Part shown: one piece after another, positions 1 to 11,798 of the stretch
How the letters are laid out: every line of letters starts with the position of its first letter
How positions within the stretch are numbered: position 1 is the stretch's first letter
Assembly: GCF_954871325.1 (NCBI RefSeq)
Contig: NC_088779.1
Coordinates: 26,584,869 to 26,648,868, forward strand
Source of the DNA: Gordionus sp. m RMFG-2023
Taxonomy: Eukaryota > Nematomorpha > Gordioida > Chordodea > Parachordodidae
Reading direction: 5' to 3'
DNA length: 64,000 nucleotides
Notes under the pieces: model-generated
What the model was told of the DNA's origin: nothing
What the model saw: the letters and a program-made list of their open reading frames with translations, nothing else
Database searches by the model: none
Translations under genes and position numbers: made by a program

Positions 1-372
1 GAGCAGCAGTCCTTGGATCGGAAAAATGCGTCATCTAATGAGGATGAGGAATTAAAGGGGTCTCAAAATTCCAAAACGGATATCCTAGATATCCCCCAGG
101 GCAACGAATTGAATCCATCTTCACACATATACGAAACTCGAAACGCTGAGAAACTTAGTCTGCAAGAACTAAAGGCTAGAAAGCTTTACTTGCTCGATAG
201 GTACGACAAAATAACGAAAAAACTTCAAAATCCTTCCAAAACTTACGACGATCAAGTCAACACGCAAGTTCAAGAAATCGAAAATTTTTCACAGACTCAG
301 GAGAGAAATCTAAGTAAATTTCAAGAAGAATTGAACGCTAAATTGAGGGAAGAATTGCTGAAAAAATGTTGA
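1..372 (+). CDS. 3' end of an unrecognised coiled-coil protein gene (partial)
   Basis: An open frame runs from the window edge to a TGA at 370-372, coding for 123 residues with no stop; the true start lies to the left. The first ATG-like context is not needed because the frame is already open at base 1. The first half is polar and low-complexity, rich in N, S, D and E. The last ~70 residues (from about LSLQELKARK onward) are rich in L, K, E and Q with heptad-like spacing and look like a coiled coil; the protein ends in Lys-Lys-Cys. Codon use is clearly protein-like and G+C is higher than in the flanks. I do not recognise the family. It could equally be the last exon of a longer multi-exon gene, because splice sites to the left are outside the window. 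Confidence is high that this is coding, low for any function. Confidence 0.75.
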   Translation, partial: EQQSLDRKNASSNEDEELKGSQNSKTDILDIPQGNELNPSSHIYETRNAEKLSLQELKARKLYLLDRYDKITKKLQNPSKTYDDQVNTQVQEIENFSQTQERNLSKFQEELNAKLREELLKKC

Positions 373-1166
373 ATCCATCCCTAAAAATTGTACTAAATTT
401 TTACACTTTTAATATAATTACAAGCTTTATATTTTATCAAGTTTTTTCTTAAAATCGATATTTATTTATATTAGTTTTTTTCCCTTCTAATGTCTTTAAA
501 ATTGGCATTCTCTCCCTTACAAGGAAAAATAGTGATTTATTGCCCCATACATACATTACCAGTGCAATATTTAGATGGAAGATAAACTGTTCTACATCAA
601 GTGCAATAAGCGTATATTAAATTTTTTAAAGTCATTCCTAAATATAAACTCTAAAATATTCAATATTTTTATTTTAGATACTTTTATATTTGTTAAAAAT
701 AAATTTTTATAGATATTTAACCATTTTTTTAAATTCAGAATATTATTAGATTTGTTTTCATATTATTAAAGTATTTATTAGTAAACACACGACACGTTTA
801 TATGTATATCGCAAATTTTATGTCCGTCCCAACCTGTTTGTCCTAATCTAAATTATATTTATTTTAAAATATTTATAATAGTGAAACATATATATTATTT
901 AAATTAAAATTATTACACCGAATAAAAATACTTGACTGAAGAAAAAAATTAATAAAGAGCTTTTGACTCATAATTATCAGTGAACCACCAACACCATTGA
1001 TATATATGGAAATATATGAGGTGTCGATTAGAAAAGAAAAACAAAATGAGCGTCGAAAAATTAATTTTTAGTTTTATTTTGAATATAGGAAGTTTTTGTT
1101 TTCAAAGTATGGAACATAACCCATAGCCCTTTACAGTAACGATATATAATAGAACAAAATAAAGCT
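373..1166. other. AT-rich intergenic DNA
   Basis: This holds the 3' flank of the partial gene, with no open frame of note and no RNA gene that I can see. It ends at the target-site duplication of the large foldback element. Confidence 0.5.
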
Positions 1167-1174
1167 ATCACAAG
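1167..1174. repeat. Target-site duplication, left copy
   Basis: ATCACAAG directly abuts the left end of the foldback element and is repeated exactly at its right end. Confidence 0.9.
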
Positions 1175-1184
1175 TAGTGTTGCG

Positions 1185-1375
1185 TAATCGGCTAATTTTA
1201 GCCGACTAAAAACGGCTTAGCCGAGATTTTAGGTGGAAAAATCGGCTAAGCCTAATTAGGTAAGGCTATACCTAATTAGGCTAAGCCTAAAAATCGGCTA
1301 AACCTAATTAGGCTAAGCCTAAAAATCGGCTAAGCCTAAAAATGGGCTAAGCCTAAAAATTGGCTAAAATAAATT
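1185..1375. repeat. Subterminal repeat cluster, left arm of foldback element
   Basis: Multiple direct and inverted copies of a short word based on CGGCTAAGCCTAA and CCTAATTAGG. The same words recur inverted at about 5345-5580. Clusters of short subterminal repeats are typical transposase-binding regions in hAT elements; that role here is inference. Confidence 0.75.
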
Positions 1376-1827
1376 AGTCAAAATTCTGCATCGATGCTTA
1401 GCATTAATTATTATTTATTTATTTTAGTAAAATAATTTATTTTATTTATATTTAATGTAAATATTTTATTATTATCAACAAATAAACATGATATGATTTA
1501 ATATTTTTTATTTATATTATTATATTTTGAAATGAAAATAAATTTATTTATTTGATGTTTTTTTAATAAAAATAATAATATGCTGCTATATTGTAAAAAT
1601 GTAATATTCTTTATAATATAATTTATTAGTGATTTTCACAATCTTCTTTGTAAATACATCTTTTATTGAGGAATTATATTGTAAATTTTATTAGATAAAT
1701 AAACAATCTTTTAGGTGAAATCTTTTATCATTTTTTTAAAATTATCTATTTATTATTAAATAAGGTGGATTTTATGAAACTTTTTTGATGTTATTTTATA
1801 TTATCTTTTTAAGGATAATATTTTAAT

Positions 1828-3180
1828 GTGACAATTGTCATAATCGTTCTTTTATAAGTTTTTTGAATTTTTTTGAAGGAAGTATGTTAAAATAAGTATT
1901 AATAACATGTGTAAATACAAATTTAGTGAAGATGTACCAATGAAAAGTGACAATTGTCATAATCGTTATTTTTAAAGTTTTTCGAATTTTTTTGACGAAA
2001 ATATGTTAAAATAAGAATTAATAACATGTGTAAATATAAATTTAGTGAAGATGTACCAATGAAAAGTGACAATTGTCATAATGGTTAATTTTAAAGTTTT
2101 TTGAATTTTTTTGACGAAAATTTGTTAAAATAAGTATTAATAACTTGTGTAAATATAAATTTAGTGAAGATGTACCATAGAAAAGTGACAATTGTCATAA
2201 TCGTTATTTTTAAAGTTTTTTGACGAAAATATGTTAAAATAAGTATTAATAACATGTGTAAATATAAATTTAGTGAAGATGTACCAATGAAAAGTGACAA
2301 TTGTCATAATCGCTATTTTTAAAGTTTTTTGAATTTTTTTGACGAAAATATGTTAAAATTAGTATTAATAACATGTGTAAATATAAATTTAGTGAAGATG
2401 TACCATAACAAAGTGACAATTGTCATAATCGTTATTTTTAAAGTTTTTTGAATTTTTTTGACGAAAATATGTTAAAATAAGTATTAAAAACATGTGTAAA
2501 TATAAATTTAGTGAAGATGTACCATAGAAAACTGACAATTGTCATAATCGCTATTTTTAAAGTTTTTTGAATTTTTTTGACGAAAATATGTTAAAATAAG
2601 TATTAATAACATGTGTAAATATAAATTTAGTGAAGATGTACCAATGAAAAGTGACATTTGTCATAATCGTTAATTTTAAAGTTTTTTGAATTTTTTTGAA
2701 GAAAATATGTTAAAATAAGTATTAATAACATGTGTAAATATAAATTTAGTGAAGAAGTACCAATGAAAAGTGACATTTGTCATAATTGTTATTTTTAAAG
2801 TTTTTTGAATTTTTTTGAAGAAAATATGTTAAAATAAATATTAAAAACATGTTTAAATTAAAATTTAGTGAAGATGTGCCATAGAAAAGTGACAATTGTC
2901 ATAATCGTTATTTTTAATTTTTTGAATTTTTTTGACGAAAATATGTTAAAATAAGTATTAATAACATGTGTAAATATAAATTTAGTGAAGATGTACCAAT
3001 GAAAAGTGACAATTGTCATAATCGTTATTTTTAAAGTTTTTTGAATTTTATTGACAAAGATATTTTAAAATAAGTATTGATAACATGTTTAAATAAAAAT
3101 TTAGTGAAGATGTACTCTAGATAAGCGACAATTGTCATAATCGTTATTTTTAAAGTTTTTTGATTTTTTTTGACGAAAAT
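1828..3180. repeat. 119-bp tandem array, left arm (about 12 units)
   Basis: Units start with GTGACAATTGTCATAATCG at 1828, 1947, 2066, 2185, 2294, 2413 and onward. The spacing is 119 bp except one unit short by 10 bp. Each unit carries the perfect palindrome GACAATTGTC. Units differ by a few percent and single indels; the last few are more diverged. Small open frames here are by-products of the repeat, not genes. Confidence 0.92.
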
Positions 3181-3479
3181 AGTTAACTTGCATCGATATT
3201 GATTTTAAAATAGAAAAAAAAGTTTATCCAAATTTTAAACAAGATTGTCTGGTGAAAATTGGTAAAAAAATAATAATTTCTATCTTAGGATTAGATATTA
3301 TGATATAAATTTTGCATATTAATTTCTGACCCGATGAACAAATGTAATAAAATGCCAATTTGCTCCTGTTTTTGGGGAAGAATCTATTATTACCATATGT
3401 TTTTCTATGGCATATACTCAGGCAATTTTACTTTTACAATCTATATTTTTACCCATTTACATCAAAGAAATTTTAAAAA
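3181..3479. other. Central loop of the foldback element
   Basis: About 300 bp lacking the 119-bp unit and separating the two inverted arrays. No convincing gene is seen in it. Confidence 0.6.
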
Positions 3480-4905
3480 TAACGATTATGACAATTGTCA
3501 CTTTTCTATAGTACATCTTCACTAAATTTTTATTTAAACATGTTATTATTACTCATTTTAACATATTTTCGTCAACAAAAATCAAAAAACTTGAAAAATA
3601 ATGATTATGACAATTGTCGCTTATCTAGAGTACATCTTCATTAAATTTTTATTTAAACATGTTATATACATATTTTAAAATATTTTCGTCAAAAAAATTC
3701 AAAAAACTTTAAGAATAACGATTATGACAATGGTCACTTTTCATTGGTACATCTTCACTAAATTTATATTTACACATGTTATTAATACTTATTTTAACAT
3801 ATTTTCGTCAAAAAAATTTAAAAAATAACGAATATGACAATTGTCACTTTTCATTGTCTTCACTAAATTTATATTTACACATGTTATTAATACTTATTTT
3901 AACATATTTTCGTCAAAAAAATTCAAAAAACTTTAAAAATAACCATTATGACAATGTCAATTTTCTATGGTACATCTTCACTAAATTTTATTTAAACATG
4001 TTATCAATACTTATTTTAACATATTTTCTTCAAAAAAATTCAAAAAACTTATAAAATAACGATTATGACAATTGTCACTTTTCTATGGTACATCTTCACT
4101 AAATTTTTATTTAAACATGTTTTTAATACTTATTTTAACATATTTTCTTCATTCCAAAAACTTATAAAATAACGATTATGATAATTGTCACTTTTCTATG
4201 GTACATCTTCACTAAGTTTTTATTTAAACATGTTTTTACTACTTATTTTAACATATTTTCTTCAAAAAAATTCAAAAACTTTAAAAATAACGATTATGAC
4301 AAATGTCACTTTTCATTGGTACATCTTCACTAAATTTATATTTACACATGTTATTAATACTTATTTTAACCTATTTTCTTCAAAAAAATTCAAAAAACTT
4401 ATAAAATAACGATTATGACAAATGTCACTTTTCATTGGTACATCTTCACTAAATTTATATTTACACATGTTATTAATACTTATTTTAACCTATTTTCTTC
4501 AAAAAAATTCAAAAAACGTATAAAATAACGATTATGACAATTGTCACTTTTCTATGGTACATCTTCACTAAATTTTTATTTAAACATGTTTTTAATACTT
4601 ATTTTAACATATTTTCTTCAAAAAAATTCAAAAAACTTTAAAAATAACGATTATGACAATTGTCAATTTTCTATGGTACATCTTCACTAAATTTTTATTT
4701 AAACATGTTATTAATACCTATTTTAACATATTGTCGTCAAAAAAATTCAAAAAACTTTAAAAATAACGATTATGACAATTGTCACTTTTCTTTGGTACAT
4801 CTTCACTAAATTTATATTTACACATGTTATTAATACTTATTTTAACCTATTTTCTTCAAAAAAATTCAAAAAACTTATAAAATAACGATTATGACAATTG
4901 TCACA
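3480..4905. repeat. 119-bp tandem array, right arm (about 13 units, inverted)
   Basis: The same unit as the left array in reverse orientation, each copy containing GACAATTGTC followed by a CTTTTC(T/A)(T/A)TGG block. The two arrays could pair over more than 1.3 kb to form a hairpin stem. Confidence 0.92.
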
Positions 4906-5582
4906 TTAAAATATTATCCTTAAAAAGATCATATAAAATCATCAAAAAAGTTTCATAAAATCCACCTCATTTAATAAAAAAGATAATTTAAAAAAAATGA
5001 AAAAAAAATTATAAAAGATTTCACCTAAAAGATTGTTTATTTATCTAATAAAATTTACAATATAATTCCTCAATAAAAGATGTATTTATAAAGAAGATTG
5101 TGAAAATCACTAATAAATTATATTAAAAAGAATATTACAATTTTACAATATAGCAGCATATTATTTTTTTTATTAAAATAACATCAAATAAATAAATTTA
5201 TTTTCATTTGAAAATATAATAATATAAATAAAAAATATTAAATCATATCATGTTTATTTGTTGATAATAATAAAATATTTACATTAAATATAAATAAAAT
5301 AAATTATTTTACTAATAAAAATACTAAGCATCGATGCAGAATTTTGACTAATTTTTAGCAGATTTATATAGGCTTAGCCGATTTTTAGGCTTAACCTAAT
5401 TAGGCTTAGCCGATTTTTAGTTTTAGCCGATTTTTAGGCTTACCTAATTAGGCTTAGCCGATTTTTAGGCTTAGGCTAATAGGCTTAGCCGATTTTTAGG
5501 CTTAGCCTAATTAGGCTTAGCCGATTTTTAGGCTTAGCCTTATTAGGCTTAGGCGTAGTTTTTAGCCGATTACGCAACACTA

Positions 5583-5590
5583 ATCACAAG
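5583..5590. repeat. Target-site duplication, right copy
   Basis: ATCACAAG directly follows the right end of the foldback element, identical to 1167-1174. Confidence 0.9.
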
Positions 5591-7129
5591 ACAATGAAAT
5601 AACATCACTGTAAAGATAATATATATTTGTTTTAGGTATTTAGGAAGGAATTTACTATAATAATATCCAAAACATATAAACCATCCCTTTTTTTACCGAT
5701 ATCTTAACAGAATATGGCTGATAAATTATTTTCTAAAAATAATTCCCTATTCCTCAGGAAAAAGAAAAACATAAATAAAATCAATATTATCATTTTTTAG
5801 TTATTTTTAATTAATTTATGATATTCATTAAATTATAAAATTAAAAGAATAAATGATTAGCAAATAATAATCATCATATTTTCTTTCTTTCTATTTTTTT
5901 TGAAAAAACGTATTTGTATTTATATTCAAAAATTTTATTTTGAGGCATATTTGTATTTAAATTCGAATACATTTTTTTTTGAAATTTGCTCGTTCCTGAT
6001 TATCCTCTATGTCATGATATATATTATAACATCCGCCCCCGGATCAATCTGCTTTGAAGATTTAGAGTGAACTTGCTATCATTTGATACTCTTATAAAGA
6101 TATTTTTTAATGCTTTTATCTTCCTCCCTTCTCATGACTGATACAGAAACCGATAGTGATGATTAATTTAAATAATACTCAAGTTTTTTTATTAATTTGT
6201 TTGACACTCTTGTCAAGATTTTTCTTAGAAAAAGTTCTACCTTCCAATCCTTATTACCCAGACACTAGGACCCTAAAGTGAAGATTAATTTTAATACCAC
6301 TCATCTTTTGTATTAGCTTTCATTTTATATAAGACATTTTTTTAAAATGTTTTAAACTCTTCCCCTTCATGACTTATACTCTATGATCTAGAGTGATGAT
6401 AAATAAAGTAAAGTAAATAAAATTAGATTACTTTGGAAAAAATATTTGAGAATTTAGTAAACCTGAGAAATTTGATAAAAAAAAATCAATTTTTTACCTA
6501 GCAAATCATGGATTTTAAGAGAAAAAAAAATTAGTTATTTTTAAATCAGAGCAATTAAGTAAAAATATTCTGAACATTTGAATTTATATTGCGATTCTGA
6601 GCACATTAATATGTATAAAAATTTGTTGGCTAATATGAAAGTCTTATTGTATAAAGTTTTTTAAAAAAAGCTTTGAATATTATTGGTAAAAATTATCCAT
6701 TGAGCATTGATAGACTTTCCCAAAGGTAGTCTCCCTCACATAAATCAGAAGAATTTGAGACCATTTTAGGCCTATTTGGAAGGGGAAATTTAAAACTGCA
6801 CTCCTCTTTCCAAAAAAAAATTTTTTAAAAATAAGAAGGTAATAGGAAATAACTGTTTTTCAAACCGCTATCAGTTTTAAAAAAAACTATTCATGTCAAC
6901 TGAAATACTTAATAGCGCCAACACAACTCCTATTATAATGAGGATGGAGAAAATTATATATAGTAAATTTGGTGGAAGAATGAAAATGATCAAGAATTCC
7001 AAGATTCAGAATAAAAAAAATGAGCCTGAGCTTGCAAAAATAAAATGGATAGGTTAGATTTTTAAGTTATTCTTATTGCAAATATTTTACAACTGATTTA
7101 AATCAGTGATCACTAAATAGGCCATCATC
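5591..7129. other. AT-rich intergenic DNA with a degenerate tandem repeat
   Basis: No coding frame is supported. The stretch contains the 6.06-6.42 kb degenerate repeat listed separately. Confidence 0.45.
6059..6420. repeat. Degenerate tandem repeat, about 115-120 bp unit, 3 copies
   Basis: Blocks beginning with AGTGATGATTAAT-like words recur near 6152, 6272 and 6387, with a shorter first block near 6059. Each block includes a GACACTCTTnTCAAGA-like word and a CTTCC-rich stretch. Divergence between copies is high, so this is old. Confidence 0.5.
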
Positions 7130-7298
7130 TAGTGGTGTTAAAAACCCTGTTTAGGGTCGATTTTAAAAAACTGCTCGATCAAGATGTCAGAAAGGTTTAG
7201 ACATCTACTTGCCAAATGACGAGGCTTACATGATATTTTTTGGCTAATATCTTAATCGGGTCGTATTCTTTAAAAAGTTGGACTTTTTAACAACAATA
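7130..7298. mobile_element. hAT-like MITE, family A (short, diverged copy)
   Basis: Matches the family A copies at 33.3 and 36.3 kb: a TAGTG start, an internal 'AGACATCTACTTGCCAAAT' word and an end near TTTTTAACAACAATA. Ends are eroded and no duplication is visible. Confidence 0.6.
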
Positions 7299-9309
7299 TT
7301 GGTAAAGGACTCCTACTAATAATGGAAGAATATTTTCTTTAAACTTTTATAAATACGTAAATTTATTAATTAATTGGCTGATTCACTTTTATACCTTCTT
7401 TGTAGATCTATAACTTAAAGAATGGTGAATCAAATCTATATCAAAACGGGTTTTACCAACTAGAATAAAGTTGTAAACAGGGGCCTTGAGAAACATAATA
7501 ATTGCAGAATACATAGAAGAGGATCATAAGACTTAACGATTTTTTTGAATAAACTAATTAGCAAATTTAAATCAAGTTAGCCATTTTAATTTTATAGATT
7601 AAAAAAATCAATATCTTTATTAGCAACCAATATAACTAAAGAGGGATTAATAATTGAATTGAGATTGTTATAAAAATTATTAAAAGTTTAGAAAATTATA
7701 AAGATTTTGTTACATCAGATTTTGTCAAATTTCTATACCATTACAAAAATGCATTTTCAAATGTTTTTCAAATATTCTAGATCTGGTTGGATCATTCACA
7801 TCGAGTTGTGAGTCATTGCTATGAATACAATTTTTAGCATAATTCCACTATATTAGTACCTACTGACTAGATATTTATTTAATTGATCTATTGTTATTAA
7901 TACCTCTTAAATAATATAATGTAATTTATATAGAATAATTAAGATAAATGACCAACGACTGAATTATGAATGGAAACTTATGAGTTAAGTATTAGAAAAG
8001 TAAAATAATACGTCACCAATAGCCTCAAGATTCTTATAAATTATACAAGATGTTTCCCACCGGTCTAAAAATCTCTTAAGAGTATGCCCTGTATATTTAC
8101 AGGATACGTTAAAACGACTAAAATAATGCATTAGAAAATTAATAAATTAACAATATATTATACCAATTTTGAACCACAAGATGCAAATTGTGGTTGTAAC
8201 AATGTAAATAAGGATTAATTTAAGGTTTGTAATCCTCCATTTTCAGCCACACATGACGTTTTCACATCATATGTCTGGCTTATTATATTCTATGAATTAA
8301 TATTTAATTCATTAAGCTCCTTTAAATACAATTAGTAATGTTTCAGCAGAAATACATTGTAAATTAATGATTTATAATAGATTTTCTCGGATATCTCCAC
8401 AAAAAATATAAGGAATAATTATGCTCAGGTATTCACAACTTGCTTAATAATTCGTATAAATTAATTAAATAAAATTTTTCTAAAAATTTTGTTGTATTTT
8501 CATGATTTAATCGTTAATGATGAGTTAAAATTTAATAACTAAATATATTTTTTTACATTTTGGGGCAAATTATTTTTCTAAGGGGCCAGGTTTGAACCCC
8601 CTCCCCCTGTAGCTACAACGCTGTCGATATAGTAATTTTTTAGAGATATTATTTTACTGAGTTATATATATTTTTTAGTTGTATGCATTTGATCATTCCA
8701 TCCAATTAAGAAAAACGTTTTCTCAAAATCTTTTTCTGATCAATTCGAAATATTTATTAAAATAATCCTTTGGGAATTGGAATTATTAAAGCATTATTAT
8801 ATTGTCCATATTATTTTAGTCCTTACCACCATGTATGTTACTTTTTATGTTTTTCTGGATGCCGCTTTGTATTTGTTTGTCATTTATAATTGTCAATTTA
8901 ATATAATGATGTATATTTTCCCCCAGATAAAAAAAATCTATATTTTATGTATATAATATTAAAAACAAGATAACAATCCTAAATAATATAAAAAATTAAT
9001 TTTAATTTATATATTTTTTTTTACAATATGTTTATTATATGAAGAAAAAAAATTAATGACACCAATTTCTATCAATCGGTACAAAATTTAAAATATAACT
9101 TAGGAATAAAATTGGTAACACTGTTAATAAATATTTTCAGATTCAACATACAATAGGGATTTGCATAGCCCATCTCGTTTCGTTCCATTAACATTTTTTG
9201 CCCCGGCTCGTTAAAATTTTATAAAAAGTCTAACTCGGCAATTTATTTTGTACTAATTTTTCTCATCTACATCTAATTTTGTTTCCAATTGCAATTAAGA
9301 TTCTTTTAT
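7299..9309. other. AT-rich intergenic DNA
   Basis: No gene seen. A GC-richer patch near 8575-8630 (runs of CCCC and GGGG) may be the end of an unlisted transposon, but only one end is visible. Confidence 0.4.
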
Positions 9310-9668
9310 ATGTTAGCGTCACATGTTTTTTCCTACAATGTGTTAATATTTCAAATTCAAATAATTTTTTGAGCCCGTTGTTAAAAATTTAAAAATCCGA
9401 TTTTACAGGAAATGTATGCCATCATGTTTGGAATACCTACCCTATAAATTTCAGAACAATCTTTCTATCAACTTACTAAACTTAATCAAATTAATATTAT
9501 AAATTATAAATGACTCAAAGATTAGCAGCAAAATTAAGATAGGCATTCCAAACATGAGAGTATATATTTCCGGTAAAATTGAATATTTGAATTTAAAAAA
9601 AACGCGATTAAAAAAATGATTTAAAATTGTAAAAATAAGATATTAAAAAAACACATTGACGCTAACAT
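9310..9668. mobile_element. Palindromic MITE, family B (359 bp)
   Basis: The ends are inverted copies starting ATGTTAGCGTCA(A/C)ATGTG followed by T-runs. Inner words such as ATCATGTTTGGAATACCTA recur inverted as TAGGCATTCCAAACATGA. A related element lies at 52783-53497 and fragments at 19.66-19.96 kb. Flanks are TA-rich, so a TA target duplication is possible but not provable. Confidence 0.7.
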
Positions 9669-9745
9669 ATATATATAATCTATAATTGTATTTTTATTAG
9701 TATCCGTTCACGCAAATAATAAAATAATTATTCGATTTGTTTATA

Positions 9746-9967
9746 CAGTGTTGTGATGATTCAATGAAACATATTGACGATTAAATTAAAACCCATCCAT
9801 ATAAAATTATAATCTTTGCAAAAATAATTAAAATATAGACAAAGCATTATTGAAATTTCTTTTATGTATTTTTCTTATTTTGATTATTTTTTAGCAAAGA
9901 TTATAATTTTATATGGATGGGTTTTAATTTAGTCGTCAATATGTTTCATTAAATCATCACAACACTG
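9746..9967. mobile_element. Tc1/mariner-like MITE (222 bp) flanked by TA
   Basis: Near-perfect ~90-bp terminal inverted repeats: the left starts CAGTGTTGTGATGATTCAAT, the right is its complement. Each end is flanked by TA (9744-9745 and 9968-9969). CAGTG ends with a TA duplication are typical of Tc1/mariner elements. There is no coding capacity. The close identity of the two arms suggests a young copy. Confidence 0.75.
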
Positions 9968-9969
9968 TA

Positions 9970-11655
9970 TATTAGACTCTATAAACTTAATTTTTTCATT
10001 TCAAATTATTATTTTTTTTTAAAAAAATAGGCTACTAAATTTTTGTAAAAATTATTTGAAAAGATGAGAAAAAAAGGATCAATAATTATGCAATTTATAG
10101 AAAATGAATACAAATTAAAACATTGTGTTCACCCCATATCATAATAAATTAGTTTTTGAATTATTAATACGTTGATTGTTCCGTGTAATCACGTTTTGCA
10201 CCAAAATTGTTGGAGTAGGCAATTAAATTAGACAGTTCTTCTTTGCTCCCCTAGGTTTCGAAATAATATTTCCGCCCGGGGAATATCGAGAAATATTTGA
10301 GAATTTTTGGGAATTATCGGAGACTTTGGGACATTTTGAGAAACTTTGTAAAAATGTTCCAAATTGACTATCAATCAAAAAAAATTTGACAATTTTTTTT
10401 ACCCTAAAATGAGTAATGTTCTACTCCAATGAATTAGGTATACTAAATAAAGTAAAAACCAAAAAAAAGTATTAAACGGTTAAACATTAGTTTTTGATGC
10501 TTAAACTTTTATTTAATAACTTGAATTTATAATGATTGAATATATATAATTAATTAAGAGGGGTACAATTGAAATATATTCTTTTTTTATATAAATTTAA
10601 GGATTTTAAATAACTAGGATTATATGTTGTATCAATAATTTTATGTTGTAAATATAAATTGATTTAAATGGAAATTATATTTTCCACACGTTGCTAAGTC
10701 AATTGCGATTTTCGCAATAGGTTCTTCCAAGATAAGACCATATTATTTCCGAAACAGCTAGGACGGAAAATCAATCGATAAAAATTTTATAACGATCATA
10801 CTTATAGGTTGGTGCAGACAAAGGCCATTCGGCCATATTAGAGGTTGAACATGCTTTGCAATTTCCAATATTCCCAACAGTCCTTGGGGGAATGATCTAT
10901 AGGAGGCCAGACTCGACCACGTGATAGTTTGTAAACTTTCTCTCAAATTCAAATATTAGGAATTAATTAAATATTGGGAATTTTAATGGGATTTCTGAAT
11001 TTCGTTTCCAGGAATATGCCCAAAATTCCAATAAAATTTTCCGATACATTGATATGGAGAATGGGGCTAGTATAACCGAATTTGCAAAATTGGTATAACT
11101 CCTTATTTTAGATATTATAAAGATCAATATATGAATCGATACCTATAACTATATACTCGCTTCTGATCTTAATGAGAGATTATAATTTCTTTACATAAAT
11201 CCTAAATACCAATCATACACAGCCATAAAAATTTTTTCTGAGATTTTTAAATATTTTTTTCACATTAACTGCAATAATTGACGTGTATGGTTTAGCAAGC
11301 CTCGCTAGTTCTAACTTGACTAAATCATGATTGAAATAATATCTAGACAAAATAAATACCCATAACTATTTTTAAAATATAAAAGAGGGTTAAAAAATAA
11401 AAATTAAAATTCTGTTATGTATAAATCTTTTGAATTTTACGTCAAAGTTTTATTTCTCAAATAAAATTTTTAATAATTAATTATTTCAAAAGATTTTTTG
11501 CCTACAGATGCATACTAATAAAATTTATATTAGGATAAAATTTAAACCTAATCTATTCAATTTTAAAATGAGATCAAGAGGTTTGCCTAGGAACTATGAA
11601 AAACTTTCCCGATCAAATACTATTATTTAATCAATATAATTTCATACGAATAATT
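9970..11655. other. AT-rich intergenic DNA with one GC-richer patch
   Basis: The patch at about 10690-10955 is richer in G+C and has protein-like codon patterns on the minus strand, interrupted by stops. I do not recognise it; it may be a decayed exon or transposase fragment. Nothing else here is supported. Confidence 0.35.
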
Positions 11656-11798
11656 CGATGAACATTAATACTAGTCAATACTGACTATTCATTCATTAAA
11701 AAGTGCACATACCTTGGAGGGCGCCATCTGACTACAGCTGACTTCAATACACCTTTAATAAATGTATCATCATTCTAAATTAGTATTAATGTCAATGG
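11656..11798. mobile_element. hAT-like MITE, family C (short copy)
   Basis: Terminal words ACATTAATACTA are inverted at the two ends, and inner words ATTCATTAAAAAGTGCACAT and CAGCTGACTTCAATACACC match the family C element at 58794-59131. No 8-bp duplication is visible, so the boundaries are approximate. Confidence 0.55.

Larger units (their letters stand above)
1175..5582. mobile_element. 4.4 kb foldback (hairpin) DNA element with hAT-like ends, non-autonomous
   Basis: The two ends are inverted copies (TAGTGTTGCGTAATCGGCTAA on the left and its complement on the right) and are flanked by a perfect 8-bp direct repeat ATCACAAG at 1167-1174 and 5583-5590. An 8-bp duplication with TAGTG ends is the hallmark of the hAT superfamily. 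Inside each end lie short subterminal repeats around CGGCTAAGCCTAAAAAT (about 1185-1375 and 5345-5580), then a roughly 400-bp AT-rich unique arm (about 1380-1820 and 4905-5345, inverted copies), then a tandem array of a 119-bp unit (1828-3180 and its inverted partner 3480-4905), and a central loop of about 290 bp. Nearly the whole element is therefore one giant inverted repeat. No transposase is coded; short open frames inside are read-through of the satellite. The perfect duplication suggests a fairly recent insertion. Confidence 0.88.

Noticed and set aside
2091-4409. Several open frames of 60-92 codons inside the foldback element
   Set aside because: They are translations of the 119-bp repeat, repeat the same peptide with the same period, and have no independent support.
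1828-4905. CRISPR-like array
   Set aside because: Units are contiguous 119-bp repeats without unique spacers, in inverted arms of a transposon, in an animal genome.
10758-10952. 64-codon minus-strand frame as a gene
   Set aside because: Short, no start context or splice support, family unknown; kept only as a GC-richer patch of possible decayed coding DNA.
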